From: CAYOYK01 sp964408185
Lineage (GTDB): Bacteria > Bacillota > Clostridia > Christensenellales > Aristaeellaceae
Assembly (NCBI GenBank): GCA_964408185.1
Contig: CAYOYK010000006.1
Span: 11,409 to 75,408 of the forward strand
Length of the DNA stretch: 64,000 nt
Reading direction: 5' to 3'
Position numbers and translations under genes: made by a program. Positions 8,400-16,866 of this stretch are shown here, in pieces. The number at the start of each line of letters is the position of its first letter. Positions within the stretch are counted from its first letter, which is position 1. Under the pieces are notes generated by a model. The model saw nothing but the letters and a program-made list of their open reading frames with translations, was not told where the DNA came from and ran no database searches.

Positions 8400-9371
8400 A
8401 TGATGATTACCTGCTCGCAGGTATCCAAAACATACCGTACCTTTGAAAAGGGCGAGGGCTTTCGCGCCTCGCTAAAGGCCCTGTTCGTCCGCAAGCGCGT
8501 CGTCCGCGAGGCGCTCAAGCCGTTCACCTTCAGCATGCGCAAGGGCGAGTTTGTCGGCCTGATGGGCCCCAACGGCGCGGGCAAATCCACGCTCATCAAG
8601 GTGCTTACGGGCATTGTGTGCCCAACGGGCGGCACGCTGAGCGTGCTGGGCGCGGAACCCTTCCGCGCGCGGAACGACTTCAAGCGCCGCATTGCCGTGG
8701 TGATGGGGCAAAAAAGCCAGCTGTGGTGGGATTTGCCCGCCGCCGATACCCTCCTGCTGCAAAAGGCCGTCTACGAGCTGGACGACAGGCGATACCGCGA
8801 TAATCTGAACAGCCTGACCGAGCAATTCGGCGTGCGGGAGCTGCTGAACGTGCCCGTGCGCAATCTCTCCTTGGGTGAGCGGATGAAGTTCGAGCTTATC
8901 TGCGCGCTGCTGCACGACCCGGAGCTGCTCTTTTTGGACGAGCCGACCATCGGGCTGGACGCGTCGGCACAGCTGCAAATCCGCCGCCTGCTCAAGCAAG
9001 CCGGGCAGGAGCGCGGCATATCGCTGCTGCTCACCAGCCACTACACGCAGGACTTGATGGAGCTTACCCCGCGCGCAATGGTCATTCGCGACGGCGAAAA
9101 GCTCTACGATGGCGACCTGACGGCGCTGCTGCACGCCCGCAGCCTCAACCGCCTTGTGCATGTGGAGCTGGCCGGGAAGCCGGAGCTGACGCTGCCCGGC
9201 GAGTATGTTCTCTCGCAAACAGAGGATAAGCTGTCGCTCAAGCTGCCCGCGCCGCGGGTGAAGGACGTGCTGGCCGCGCTGTTTGCGCAGGGCGTTGTGG
9301 GCGACCTGACCGTCGAGGACGAGGACGTGACCGAGCTTGTCGAGCGCATTTACGAGGAGGCGGCGCAATGA
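8400..9371 (+). CDS. ABC exporter ATP-binding protein (NatA/ABC-2 type)
   Basis: 323-residue ATPase (from ATG 8400) with Walker A GPNGAGKSTL, Q-loop GQKSQLWWD, signature LSLGERMKFEL, Walker B LLFLDEPTIGLD and H-switch TSHY. After the nucleotide-binding domain there is a C-terminal extension of about 80 residues, as in drug/polysaccharide-type ABC-2 exporters. ATG 8400 is preferred to ATG 8385 because GGAGAG lies about eight bases upstream of it. It overlaps the first permease by four bases (ATGA). Likely partner of both permeases; substrate unknown. Confidence 0.9.
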   Translation: MMITCSQVSKTYRTFEKGEGFRASLKALFVRKRVVREALKPFTFSMRKGEFVGLMGPNGAGKSTLIKVLTGIVCPTGGTLSVLGAEPFRARNDFKRRIAVVMGQKSQLWWDLPAADTLLLQKAVYELDDRRYRDNLNSLTEQFGVRELLNVPVRNLSLGERMKFELICALLHDPELLFLDEPTIGLDASAQLQIRRLLKQAGQERGISLLLTSHYTQDLMELTPRAMVIRDGEKLYDGDLTALLHARSLNRLVHVELAGKPELTLPGEYVLSQTEDKLSLKLPAPRVKDVLAALFAQGVVGDLTVEDEDVTELVERIYEEAAQ

Positions 9372-10150
9372 AAAAGTACACGACGCTGTTTTCCTCGTAC
9401 CTCAAGCAGGCCATGGCCTACCGCACGGACGCGATCGTCAGCGCGGCGCTCTCGTTCTTCAGCGTGCTGGTCTATTACCTGCTGTGGAGCATGCTGATTC
9501 CCGACGGCGGCACGCTGAACGGCTTTACCCTGCCGGAGATGGTCGCGTACACCATGTGCAGCGCAGCCATTACGCCGTTTGCCATGAGCAATGAGGCGAT
9601 GTTCGAGTTTGCGGGCGAGGTGCGCACGGGCAAGTTTGCCAAGTACCTGTATACGCCCATCAGCGCGTTTGGCGTGTTTGTCTGCTCGTCGCTGGCCAAG
9701 GCGCTGCCGCGCAGCCTGTTTACGGCGCTCTGCTGCGTGCTTTGGAGCCTGATCCTCCGCGGCGTCATGGCGCCCATCTACCCGCTGGCCGTGCTGCAAG
9801 CGCTGCCCGTGCTGCTGATGATGGTGATTTTCGTTATTCTGCTCAACTATTTGATAAGCTGCCTGTCGTTTCGGTTTACGGATATCCTTGGCCCGACGTT
9901 CGTGTACGAGGTGCTGCTCAAGCTGTTTGCGGGCTCGCTGGCCCCGCTGGAGGTGCTCTTTGGCGGCGCGCCCGTCTGGTCGCCGTTCTACTACTTGGTG
10001 GGGTATCCCTCGCTGCTGATGATGGGGAGGGCGACCGTATCGCCCGGATTTGCGACGGCGGTGCTGGGCGGCTACACGCTATTGCTCCTGACGCTCTGTC
10101 TCACCGTGGCGCGCGGCAGCCGCCGTTCCTTTGAGGGGGTGGGCGCATGA
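9368..10150 (+). CDS. ABC-2 family permease, subunit 1
   Basis: 260-residue membrane protein with six predicted hydrophobic segments, no signal peptide, belonging by appearance to the ABC2_membrane_6 (former DUF990) group. N-terminal amphipathic KKYTTLFSSYLKQAMAYRTD precedes the first segment; the motif RTGKFAKYLYTPIS lies in the cytoplasmic loop typical for this group. It overlaps the ATPase and the next permease by four bases each, so the three are translated together. No clue to substrate beyond export. Confidence 0.85.
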   Translation: MKKYTTLFSSYLKQAMAYRTDAIVSAALSFFSVLVYYLLWSMLIPDGGTLNGFTLPEMVAYTMCSAAITPFAMSNEAMFEFAGEVRTGKFAKYLYTPISAFGVFVCSSLAKALPRSLFTALCCVLWSLILRGVMAPIYPLAVLQALPVLLMMVIFVILLNYLISCLSFRFTDILGPTFVYEVLLKLFAGSLAPLEVLFGGAPVWSPFYYLVGYPSLLMMGRATVSPGFATAVLGGYTLLLLTLCLTVARGSRRSFEGVGA

Positions 10151-10929
10151 GGCATACCCTCAAGAGCCTGTGGGCGCTGTTTCGCATCCGCGCGGCCAAC
10201 GCGACCATCTATCGGCTGTCGTTCTTCACCGCGTTCTTTGTGGACAGCGCGACGTTTCTGGTGCAGCTTGTGTTCATGCAGCTTCTCACGCGCGATACCC
10301 TCGGCCCGTGGCCGCAGGCGATGTACGCGCTGTTCGTCGGCTCGTTTATGACCATCGACGGCCTCTACATGGCAACGTGGTTTTTCGGCGTGATTGAGAT
10401 CCCCGATCTGGTGCGCTCCGGCGACCTTGATTTGGTGCTCACGCGGCCTGTCAACGCGCTGCTGTACGTGAGCTTTCGCAAGACGGATCTGGGCAGCGTG
10501 CCCGTGCTCCTGCTGGGCGTTGTGATCACGCTCTCCGGCGCGGCCTCGCTGGGCGCGCTGACGGCAGTAAACGCGCTGCTTTGGCTGCTGTCCGTCCTGC
10601 TGATGTACGCGCTGATGTACGCCCTGTCGCTGCTGATGTACGAGTCGGCGTTTTGGACGACCTCGGCCTACGCGGGCGCGCAGGTGGAGGAGGTGATGGT
10701 GGACGCGGCCATGCGGCTGCCCATGCCCGCCATTACCGGCGCGTATCGGTACGTGCTGCTGCTGGCTTTGCCCTACGGGCTGTGCGCCAATTTCCCGGCG
10801 CTGGTGCTGGCCGGGCAGGCGGGCTGGGCCTTCTGGCTGTACGCTATGGCGGTGACCGCCGTGTTCCTTGCGCTGTCGGTCGGCCTGTGGCACAAGGGCT
10901 TGAAGCGCTACGAGAGCGCCTCGTCCTGA
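10147..10929 (+). CDS. ABC-2 family permease, subunit 2
   Basis: 260-residue, six-segment permease paired with the preceding one. RSGDLDLVLTRPVNALLYV is the family cytoplasmic motif, matching RTGKFAKYLYTPIS of subunit 1, so the two probably form a heterodimer on the single ATPase type. Last gene of the operon; a strong hairpin terminator follows 16 bases later. Confidence 0.85.
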   Translation: MRHTLKSLWALFRIRAANATIYRLSFFTAFFVDSATFLVQLVFMQLLTRDTLGPWPQAMYALFVGSFMTIDGLYMATWFFGVIEIPDLVRSGDLDLVLTRPVNALLYVSFRKTDLGSVPVLLLGVVITLSGAASLGALTAVNALLWLLSVLLMYALMYALSLLMYESAFWTTSAYAGAQVEEVMVDAAMRLPMPAITGAYRYVLLLALPYGLCANFPALVLAGQAGWAFWLYAMAVTAVFLALSVGLWHKGLKRYESASS

Positions 10930-10944
10930 GACTTTTTGCACGCA

Positions 10945-10976
10945 AAAGCCCGCGCCTTTTCCTAGGCGCGGGCTTT
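10945..10976. terminator. Bidirectional terminator, exporter operon / serA
   Basis: Perfect 12-base stem AAAGCCCGCGCC / GGCGCGGGCTTT with an eight-base loop, between convergent operons. Confidence 0.8.
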
Positions 10977-11063
10977 GTGTGTTGACCAACCTTTGCGGTG
11001 CGCCGCCCTGCGTCCGGCAGGAGACGGCATCCCCCGCGCCTGCGGGCCTTCGCGGGCTTGCGC

Positions 11064-12233
11064 CTACGCGAACGTCCGCACGCGGATGACCCCCGGAATG
11101 GCGCAAATCTTTGCCACAAGCGCGTCGGTGATCACGCCCTCCGGCTCCAGCACCGTGACGGCCATGTTCTTGCGGCTCTTGTTGAGCATGTTGTCGATGT
11201 TCAGGCCGCACTCGCCAAACGCGGCGGATATCGCGCCGACCATGCTGGGCACGTTTTCGTGGAGCACCAGCATGCGCGCGCCGTCCACATCGCCCAAAAG
11301 GATCTCCGGCAGGTTGACGGAATTGCGGATCTGGCCCTTTTCCAGATAGTTGCGCAGCTCTTCGCTTGCCATGTAGGCGCAGTTCTCCTCGCTCTCCGGC
11401 GTGCTCGCGCCCAGATGAGGGATGACCACGGCGTTCTTCATGCCCAGCGCCACCTCGGTGGGGAAGTCCGTCACGTAGCTGGCCACCTTGCCGCTTTCCA
11501 GCGCGGCCTTCATATCGGCGGCGTTCACCAGCTCGGCACGGGCAAAATTGAGGATATGCACGCCGTCCTTCATCTTGGCGATGGCGTTCCTGTCGATCAT
11601 GCCGCCGGTCTTATCGTTAAACGGCACGTGAATGGTAATGTAGTCCGCGACGGCGAATACCTCGTCCATGGCGGTGCTCTTTTTGATGGCGCGGCTCAGC
11701 GCCCACGCGTTGTCCACGCTGATAAACGGATCGTACCCGACCACCTGCATGCCCAGACCCTGCGCGGCCGTGTTGGCGACGATCGCGCCAATGGCCCCCA
11801 ACCCGATGACGCCCAGCGTCTTGCCGCGCACCTCCGGGCCGGAAAACTGCGCCTTGCCTTTTTCCACCAGCTTGGGCACCTCGTCGCCCTTGCCCTGCAG
11901 TGTGCGCGCCCAGTCGATGCCGCCCGCCACGTTGCGGCTGCCCAGCATCAGGCCGCAAACAACCAGCTCGGCCACGGCGTTGGCGTTTGCGCCGGGCGTG
12001 TTGAAAACGGCCACGCCCTTTTGGTTGCACAGGTCGATGGGGATATTGTTGGTGCCCGCGCCCGCGCGCGCGATGGCCAGCAGGCTGTCCGGCAGGGGGG
12101 CGCTGTGCATATCGGCGGAGCGCACCAAAATACCGTCCGGCGCGGGCTCCTCCTTGGCGATCATGTAGTTCTCGGCGCTCAGGTTCTCGTGGATGATATC
12201 GGAAATGGCGTTCAGCGTTTGGATTTTATACAT
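11064..12233 (-). CDS. serA: D-3-phosphoglycerate dehydrogenase
   Basis: First step of serine synthesis: 3-phosphoglycerate to 3-phosphohydroxypyruvate with NAD. 389 residues from ATG 12233 (MYKIQTLNAISD); AAAGGA lies eight bases upstream, whereas the in-frame ATG at 12242 has that site directly against it. Rossmann motif GLGAIGAIVANTAAQGLG, the SRNVAGG and RAELVNAADM segments and catalytic HLGAST are present, followed by a C-terminal ACT domain (LVLHENVPSMVGAISAAF), the usual serine-sensing module. Downstream of serC and the GNAT gene in one transcript. Confidence 0.95.
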   Translation of the reverse strand: MYKIQTLNAISDIIHENLSAENYMIAKEEPAPDGILVRSADMHSAPLPDSLLAIARAGAGTNNIPIDLCNQKGVAVFNTPGANANAVAELVVCGLMLGSRNVAGGIDWARTLQGKGDEVPKLVEKGKAQFSGPEVRGKTLGVIGLGAIGAIVANTAAQGLGMQVVGYDPFISVDNAWALSRAIKKSTAMDEVFAVADYITIHVPFNDKTGGMIDRNAIAKMKDGVHILNFARAELVNAADMKAALESGKVASYVTDFPTEVALGMKNAVVIPHLGASTPESEENCAYMASEELRNYLEKGQIRNSVNLPEILLGDVDGARMLVLHENVPSMVGAISAAFGECGLNIDNMLNKSRKNMAVTVLEPEGVITDALVAKICAIPGVIRVRTFA

Positions 12234-12238
12234 GCGGC

Positions 12239-12715
12239 TCATCCTTTCGGTTTTAGTGAAAAATAGTCCGGATAGGTGCGAAAGCAGGTTGCTTCGCAGC
12301 CCAGCGAGGCAAGGGCTTTGCGGCGTTCCGCGGCGGCGGGCACGGCCTTTGTGACCATCTCGCGCACGTCGAACGCGGCAAAGAGCTCGCTTTCGCACAG
12401 CGCGAACACATCGGTCAAAAAGTCCGCCCGCTCGTGCGGGGAGGCCACGTCCACGCGCAGCACGCCGTAGGGCTGCGGCCGATCGTCAGCGTCGCAATGG
12501 AACATCTCCGCCGTGCCGACCACATGGCCGCCGTCCTCAATGGCAAAGCGGACGAACTCCCGCCGGGCATAGCATAACAGCCAGATGTGCACGGCCTCCG
12601 CGACGTCCGCCTCCGTGGCGCAGTAGAATGTCGCGCCGTTGCAGTTGTCGGCGTTGAAAAACGGCACGGCAGCCTGATCGCCGTAGCAGCGGAGCAGCGC
12701 GGGCGCGTCCTCCAT
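12239..12715 (-). CDS. GNAT-like N-acetyltransferase with unclear start
   Basis: 158 residues from ATG 12715. AVPFFNADNCNGATFYCATEADV and the following EFVRFAIEDGGHVVGTAEMF resemble a GNAT subgroup common in Clostridia. Coding similarity continues upstream of the ATG: codons back to 12784 read TADIYKRCPVFERGDVRLRLLR, the normal beginning of this subgroup. No ATG, GTG or TTG occurs in frame between the serC stop (12785-12787) and that segment, so the true start is either a rare codon, the internal ATG (giving a truncated domain) or affected by a sequence error. It sits between serC and serA and may be serine-related by context only. Confidence 0.7.
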   Translation of the reverse strand: MEDAPALLRCYGDQAAVPFFNADNCNGATFYCATEADVAEAVHIWLLCYARREFVRFAIEDGGHVVGTAEMFHCDADDRPQPYGVLRVDVASPHERADFLTDVFALCESELFAAFDVREMVTKAVPAAAERRKALASLGCEATCFRTYPDYFSLKPKG

Positions 12716-12784
12716 GCGCAGGAGGCGCAGGCGGACGTCTCCGCGCTCAAAAACGGGGCAGCGCTTGTAGATATCCGCCGTGGC

Positions 12785-13867
12785 TTAGGCGTTCTCCGCT
12801 TCAAACCGGCGCATAAACGCAACCAGCGCCTGCACGCCCGCAACGGGCATCGCGTTGTAGATGCTCGCGCGCATGCCGCCCACGTTGCGGTGGCCCTTGA
12901 TGTTGACCAACCCGGCCTTGGCGGCCTCCTTGACAAACTTGGCGTCCAAATCGGGGTTGCCGGTCACGAAGGTGACGTTCATCAGCGAGCGGTACTTGGG
13001 ATCGACCGTGCTCTTGAACAGCTTGCTGCCGTCCAAACAATCGTACAGCAGTCCGGCCTTGTAGACGTTCTGCTGGTAAATTGCGTCCACGCCGCCCAAA
13101 TCGCGCAGCCACTCAAAGCCCAGCTTCGCCATGTAAATGCCGTAGGTGTTGGGCGTGTTGAGCATGCTGTCGTTCTTTTGCATGAGCTCCCAGTTCATGA
13201 TCTTGGGGCAGAGGGGATTGGCCCTGCCCAGCAGGTCGTGACGCACGACCAGTATGCACAGCCCGGCCGGGCCGATGTTCTTTTGCGCGCCCGCGTAGAT
13301 CACGCCAAACTTGCTCACGTCCATCGGCTCGCTGAGGATGTTGCTGCTCGCGTCGGCAACCAGCGGAACGCTGCCGGTATCCGGGAGCTTGACATAGCGG
13401 GTGCCGTAGATGGTGTTGTTGGTGGTAATGTAAGCGTAGTCGGCCTCCGGGTCGAAGGAGATCGCGTCCACGTCCGGCACGAAGGTATACGCGTCGTCGC
13501 GGGAGGAGGCAGCGATGCGGACCTCGCCGTACTTTTTGGCTTCCTCGGCGGCCAGATGGGCAAAGTTGCCGGAATCGATGTAATCGGCCTTTTTGCTGCC
13601 GGTGAGCAGGTTGAGGGGAACGCCGCTGAACTGCTGGGTCGCGCCGCCTTGGAGCATCAGCACGTCGTAGCCCTCAGGCACGCCCATGACCTGCCGGAAC
13701 ACGGCGATGGCCTCGTTGTAGATGTCCAAGTACATGCCGCTGCGGTGGCTCATCTCCATGACGCTCATGCCCTTGTCCTGGTAGCAGACGAGCTCGGACT
13801 GGGCTTTTTCCAGCACGCTCTGGGCGATCATCGCGGGGCCGGCGGAGAAGTTGAATACGCGTTCCAT
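12785..13867 (-). CDS. serC: Phosphoserine aminotransferase
   Basis: PLP-dependent class V aminotransferase: 3-phosphohydroxypyruvate plus glutamate to phosphoserine plus 2-oxoglutarate. 360 residues, the standard length. It begins MERVFNFSAGPAMIAQSVL; the lysine that binds PLP is in YAGAQKNIGPAGLCILVVR; HRNVGGMRASIYNAMP is the C-terminal substrate segment. ATG 13867 follows AAGGAGG. First gene of serC-GNAT-serA. Confidence 0.96.
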   Translation of the reverse strand: MERVFNFSAGPAMIAQSVLEKAQSELVCYQDKGMSVMEMSHRSGMYLDIYNEAIAVFRQVMGVPEGYDVLMLQGGATQQFSGVPLNLLTGSKKADYIDSGNFAHLAAEEAKKYGEVRIAASSRDDAYTFVPDVDAISFDPEADYAYITTNNTIYGTRYVKLPDTGSVPLVADASSNILSEPMDVSKFGVIYAGAQKNIGPAGLCILVVRHDLLGRANPLCPKIMNWELMQKNDSMLNTPNTYGIYMAKLGFEWLRDLGGVDAIYQQNVYKAGLLYDCLDGSKLFKSTVDPKYRSLMNVTFVTGNPDLDAKFVKEAAKAGLVNIKGHRNVGGMRASIYNAMPVAGVQALVAFMRRFEAENA

Positions 13868-13888
13868 AGGGTTTCCTCCTTACAAGTG

Positions 13889-13962
13889 GGCTGATGGTTC
13901 AGCCAATGATTCCTGTACGATACGCGGGACGGTTTTCGCCCTATGGGCCTTAATCCGTCCGC
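13889..13962 (-). promoter_or_regulatory. Two-hairpin leader of the serC operon
   Basis: The roughly 95-base leader folds into two stems: GCGGACGG/CCGTCCCGC with an inner GCCC/GGGC (13924-13962) and a perfect GGCTGA/TCAGCC (13889-13904), the latter ending about ten bases before the ribosome site. No T-tract follows, so translational control is more likely than termination. Function unknown. Confidence 0.4.
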
Positions 13963-13969
13963 TGCGACT

Positions 13970-13998
13970 ATCATACCCAAAACCTGCCCGGATTGCAA
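13970..13998 (-). promoter_or_regulatory. serC operon promoter
   Basis: TTGCAA (13993-13998) and TATGAT (13970-13975), 17-base spacer, minus strand. Confidence 0.75.
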
Positions 13999-14123
13999 GA
14001 GGGCGCGCGCACAGTTTTGCCCGATACGCACAGAATGCAGGAAACAGGCCGTTTGTGCCTTGTATTTCCGCTGTACTTGTTGGGGGGCGGCGACGCGTCC
14101 GAGCGCCGCAGCCGCCTTTGCGG

Positions 14124-14152
14124 TTGAGACGGGAGCAAGAATATGGTATAAT
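14124..14152 (+). promoter_or_regulatory. Promoter of the polysaccharide deacetylase gene
   Basis: TTGAGA (14124-14129) and TATAAT (14147-14152), 17-base spacer; predicted start about 35 bases before ATG 14193. Confidence 0.8.
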
Positions 14153-14192
14153 AAACAAATTCAATCGGCACACGAGAGGATGCGTCTGCTCT

Positions 14193-15560
14193 ATGAGACA
14201 CCCTTGGAAAGCCCGCTTGGTTCGGTGCTGCGCGGCCGCGCTGTGCTGGACGCTCTGCGCGCCCTGCTTTGCCCGCGCCGAGGAGGCGACGGCGCCGCCG
14301 TACCCTGAGGAGCTGCGGATCAGCATCCGTACCGAGACGCGGCAAACCGCCGACGGCGCCGATACGGAGGTGGACTTTCCCGTCACCTGCAACGATGAGG
14401 TCAATCGGCGCTTGGACGCGTCGGTCGAGGCGCTCTGGCAGGAGGCTCTCGCGCACGCGCAGGCCGGCGACGTCGTGGAGATGACGGCGACCTATCGCGT
14501 GTCCGGCACAAGCTGGGCGGGGTTTCTGCTCATGGGCCGAGTCATTCGCTTGGGAGAGAGCGATAACCGCTCGTATGTTACGCAGGATACCGTCTATTTG
14601 GGCTATGACGTGCAAAGCTACGATATGGCCACCGGCGCGGCGCTGACGCTGGCGGATGTGTTCCCGCAGGACAGCCCGGCGTGGCAGTCCGTATGCAAGC
14701 TGGCCGAGGAGGCGCTGCGCGGGTATTATCCCGATCAGGCCCGCGACGAGCAGGCGGTAGCCGCCCTATGCGGGGAGACCGCGCTGCGCGCGATGCCGTT
14801 TTTGCCCTGCGCCGGTCGCCTGATGCTGACGCTGCCTTTGGAGAGCACGCTGCCGGAGCATCGGCAGCTCGTGCAGGCCTCGCTGCCCTACCCGGACTTC
14901 TGCGCGCAGATGACCGAGGCCGCCGCCGCGCAAACCGACAACAGCGCCCGCCCGATCATCGCCATTACGTATGACGACGGGCCGATGCACAAGTATACGC
15001 AGCTTGTGCTGCGCAATCTCGCGCGATACGGCGCGAGCGCCACGTTCTTTTGCATCGGCGAGTCGGTGCAGATGTGGCCCGACATTGTGCGGCGGGAGCT
15101 GGACTACGGGCATACGGTCGGCAGCCACACCATGGAGCACCGCTACGCGTGGAAGGTGGACAGCAAATACATGCGGCAGGATCGGGTCGACTGCCTTACG
15201 ATCTTCGGCGAGCTGCTGGGCAAGGAGCCTTGGCTGTTCCGCGCGCCCGGCGGCGGCTATGAAAAATACATCAACCACCAGATCGGCTGGCCGCTCATCC
15301 AATGGGGCTCCTCGGCGGGCGATACCGGCAACAACAAGGTCAAGGCGCTGGCCGCGCATGTCGTCGCCAACGCGCAGAACGGCCGAATCGTTCTGATGCA
15401 CGATATTTATGCCAAAACGGCGGAGGGCACCGCGCTGTTCCTGCAGGAGCTGACCGATCAGGGGTACATGTTTGCCACCGTGGATGAGCTGATGTACCTG
15501 CACGGCGTTACGCCCCAGCCGGATACCGTTTACGCGGACGCCTTCGGGCCGGCCGAATAG
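14193..15560 (+). CDS. Secreted polysaccharide deacetylase, PdaC-like architecture
   Basis: 455-residue CE4-type deacetylase probably acting on peptidoglycan or another wall glycan outside the cell. A signal peptide (MRHPWKARLVRCCAAAL...ARAEE) is followed by an N-terminal domain of about 200 residues resembling the DUF4163/DUF3298 pair of PdaC, then the NodB domain: Y260-D261-D262-G-P (metal D and base), H312-x3-H316 metal ligands, R350-A-P-G-G-G, and H403 in VLMHDIY. All key residues are present. ATG 14193 has GAGAGGA about 12 bases upstream. Monocistronic, between a promoter and a terminator. Confidence 0.9.
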   Translation: MRHPWKARLVRCCAAALCWTLCAPCFARAEEATAPPYPEELRISIRTETRQTADGADTEVDFPVTCNDEVNRRLDASVEALWQEALAHAQAGDVVEMTATYRVSGTSWAGFLLMGRVIRLGESDNRSYVTQDTVYLGYDVQSYDMATGAALTLADVFPQDSPAWQSVCKLAEEALRGYYPDQARDEQAVAALCGETALRAMPFLPCAGRLMLTLPLESTLPEHRQLVQASLPYPDFCAQMTEAAAAQTDNSARPIIAITYDDGPMHKYTQLVLRNLARYGASATFFCIGESVQMWPDIVRRELDYGHTVGSHTMEHRYAWKVDSKYMRQDRVDCLTIFGELLGKEPWLFRAPGGGYEKYINHQIGWPLIQWGSSAGDTGNNKVKALAAHVVANAQNGRIVLMHDIYAKTAEGTALFLQELTDQGYMFATVDELMYLHGVTPQPDTVYADAFGPAE

Positions 15561-15570
15561 CAGAGAAAAC

Positions 15571-15606
15571 AAAAGCGGCGAAGGCGTTTTTGCCTCCGCT
15601 GCTTTT
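15571..15606. terminator. Terminator between deacetylase and lacI-type gene
   Basis: AAAAGCGGCGAAGGC pairs with GCCTCCGCTGCTTTT around a six-base loop, with one mismatch and one wobble; T/A runs on both sides suit both convergent genes. Confidence 0.75.
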
Positions 15607-15615
15607 ATGAACCGC

Positions 15616-16626
15616 TCACGCCAGCGGCTTGCACGATTCCCTTGCGACCAGCTCGCCGGTCATCACGCGGGTCTCCGGCTCGCCGTCGCCCATCAGCAGG
15701 GCGACGGATCCGCGCGCCATCTCGTCCACATGAATGTCGATGGACGTCAGCGGCACGGGCTGATACGCGCAAAGGAAGGAATTGTCGCAGCCCAGCACGG
15801 ACAGATCGTCGGGCACGCGCAGCCCCCGCGTCAGCGCGGCATGCACCGCGCCGATGGCCGCCAGATCGTTGACGCAGCAAAGGGCCGTGGGCGGATCGCC
15901 GCAATCCAGCGCGGAGTAGAGCGCGCGCATGCCGTCCTCCGGGGAGTCCCCTCCGGTGAAGATCCGGTTTTCACAGGACAGGCCGCGGGCCTGCATTGCC
16001 GTGCAAAAGCCGGCAATGCGGCTGTACGGGTTGTCCATATCGTTGCGCCCGCCCAGCAGCGCGATTTTTCGGTGCCCGATGGCATACAAATATTCAACGG
16101 CCTGTCGCATGCAGCCCGCCAGATCGATTACCAAATTGCGCATCCCTTCCACGGGGCGCATGTTGCCGATAAGCGCCACAGGCATGTACGCCTGCACATC
16201 GGCAAGGAGCTTCATCTCCTCGGAGTCGGGCCGGGCGTCGATGTACTCGCAGCTCAGGATGACTCCGTCCAGCCTGCGTTCGATCATGCGCTCCGTCATG
16301 TGACGGCCGATGGATTTGCCATACGGGTGATGCGACAGCTCCAGCGAGTAGCCAAGCTGATGCGCGTAGTTCTCGGCGGTGGTAAACAGACGGCCGTAGT
16401 AGGGGTTGATGAGATCGGGCAGCACCATGGCCAGCGTGTTGCTGCGCCGATGGTACAGGCTGCGGGCCATTCCGTTGGGCCGAAAATGGTGCTTCTCCAC
16501 CACGGAGCGGATGCGCTCCGCGGTCTCCGGGCGAACGTTGGTTTTGCCCGCGAGCACCCTCGACACGGTGGCGATGGAAACGCCCGCCTCCACCGCGATA
16601 TCCTGCATGGTCACGTTGGGCGACAT
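15616..16626 (-). CDS. LacI family transcriptional regulator of the galactan operon
   Basis: 336 residues. The N-terminal helix-turn-helix MQDIAVEAGVSIATVSRVL and hinge RPNGMARSLYHRRS are followed by a periplasmic-binding-type effector domain (TLAMVLPDLINPYY, YAIGHRKIALLGG, ALCCVNDLAAIGA). Transcribed divergently from the sugar ABC operon, whose promoter carries a palindromic operator, so it is most likely its galacto-oligosaccharide-responsive repressor. ATG 16626 has GGAGGAGG. The inducer is inferred from context only. Confidence 0.93.
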   Translation of the reverse strand: MSPNVTMQDIAVEAGVSIATVSRVLAGKTNVRPETAERIRSVVEKHHFRPNGMARSLYHRRSNTLAMVLPDLINPYYGRLFTTAENYAHQLGYSLELSHHPYGKSIGRHMTERMIERRLDGVILSCEYIDARPDSEEMKLLADVQAYMPVALIGNMRPVEGMRNLVIDLAGCMRQAVEYLYAIGHRKIALLGGRNDMDNPYSRIAGFCTAMQARGLSCENRIFTGGDSPEDGMRALYSALDCGDPPTALCCVNDLAAIGAVHAALTRGLRVPDDLSVLGCDNSFLCAYQPVPLTSIDIHVDEMARGSVALLMGDGEPETRVMTGELVARESCKPLA

Positions 16627-16644
16627 GGTAAACCTCCTCCAAGC

Positions 16645-16663
16645 GGCTTGGGCGAGCCAAGCC
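16645..16663 (-). promoter_or_regulatory. Short hairpin in the 5' leader of the LacI gene
   Basis: GGCTTGG/CCAAGCC, five-base loop, directly upstream of the ribosome site; might modulate translation. Role speculative. Confidence 0.3.
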
Positions 16664-16668
16664 CGATT

Positions 16669-16697
16669 ATCATATCACGAACAATGATAGAATGCAA
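16669..16697 (-). promoter_or_regulatory. Promoter of the LacI-type regulator
   Basis: TTGCAT (16692-16697) and TATGAT (16669-16674), 17-base spacer. Just upstream lie a perfect TTAACGTTAA palindrome (16703-16712) and two copies of AATGCAAAGG (16691-16700, 16711-16720), one overlapping the -35. Confidence 0.7.
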
Positions 16698-16759
16698 AGG
16701 GTTTAACGTTAATGCAAAGGCTTACAGGAAAAAATTTTGCCATAAGTGACAAAAAAGTG

Positions 16760-16788
16760 TTGACAAGCGCACACGATTGCGCTATGAT
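16760..16788 (+). promoter_or_regulatory. Galactan operon promoter
   Basis: TTGACA (16760-16765) and TATGAT (16783-16788), 17-base spacer; start expected near 16795. Confidence 0.88.
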
Positions 16789-16797
16789 ATCAACAGC

Positions 16798-16817
16798 GAA
16801 TGTAACGGGTTACATTC
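16798..16817. promoter_or_regulatory. LacI-family operator
   Basis: GAATGTAACGGGTTACATTC: nine-base arms in perfect inverted repeat around GG, lying over the transcription start, the classic place for repression. The arms with TGTAAC/GTTACA fit LacI-family operators. Confidence 0.8.
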
Positions 16818-16866
16818 ACAACGCAGGCGCAAAGTGCTGCGCTGATAACAAAAAGGAGGAACCCCC

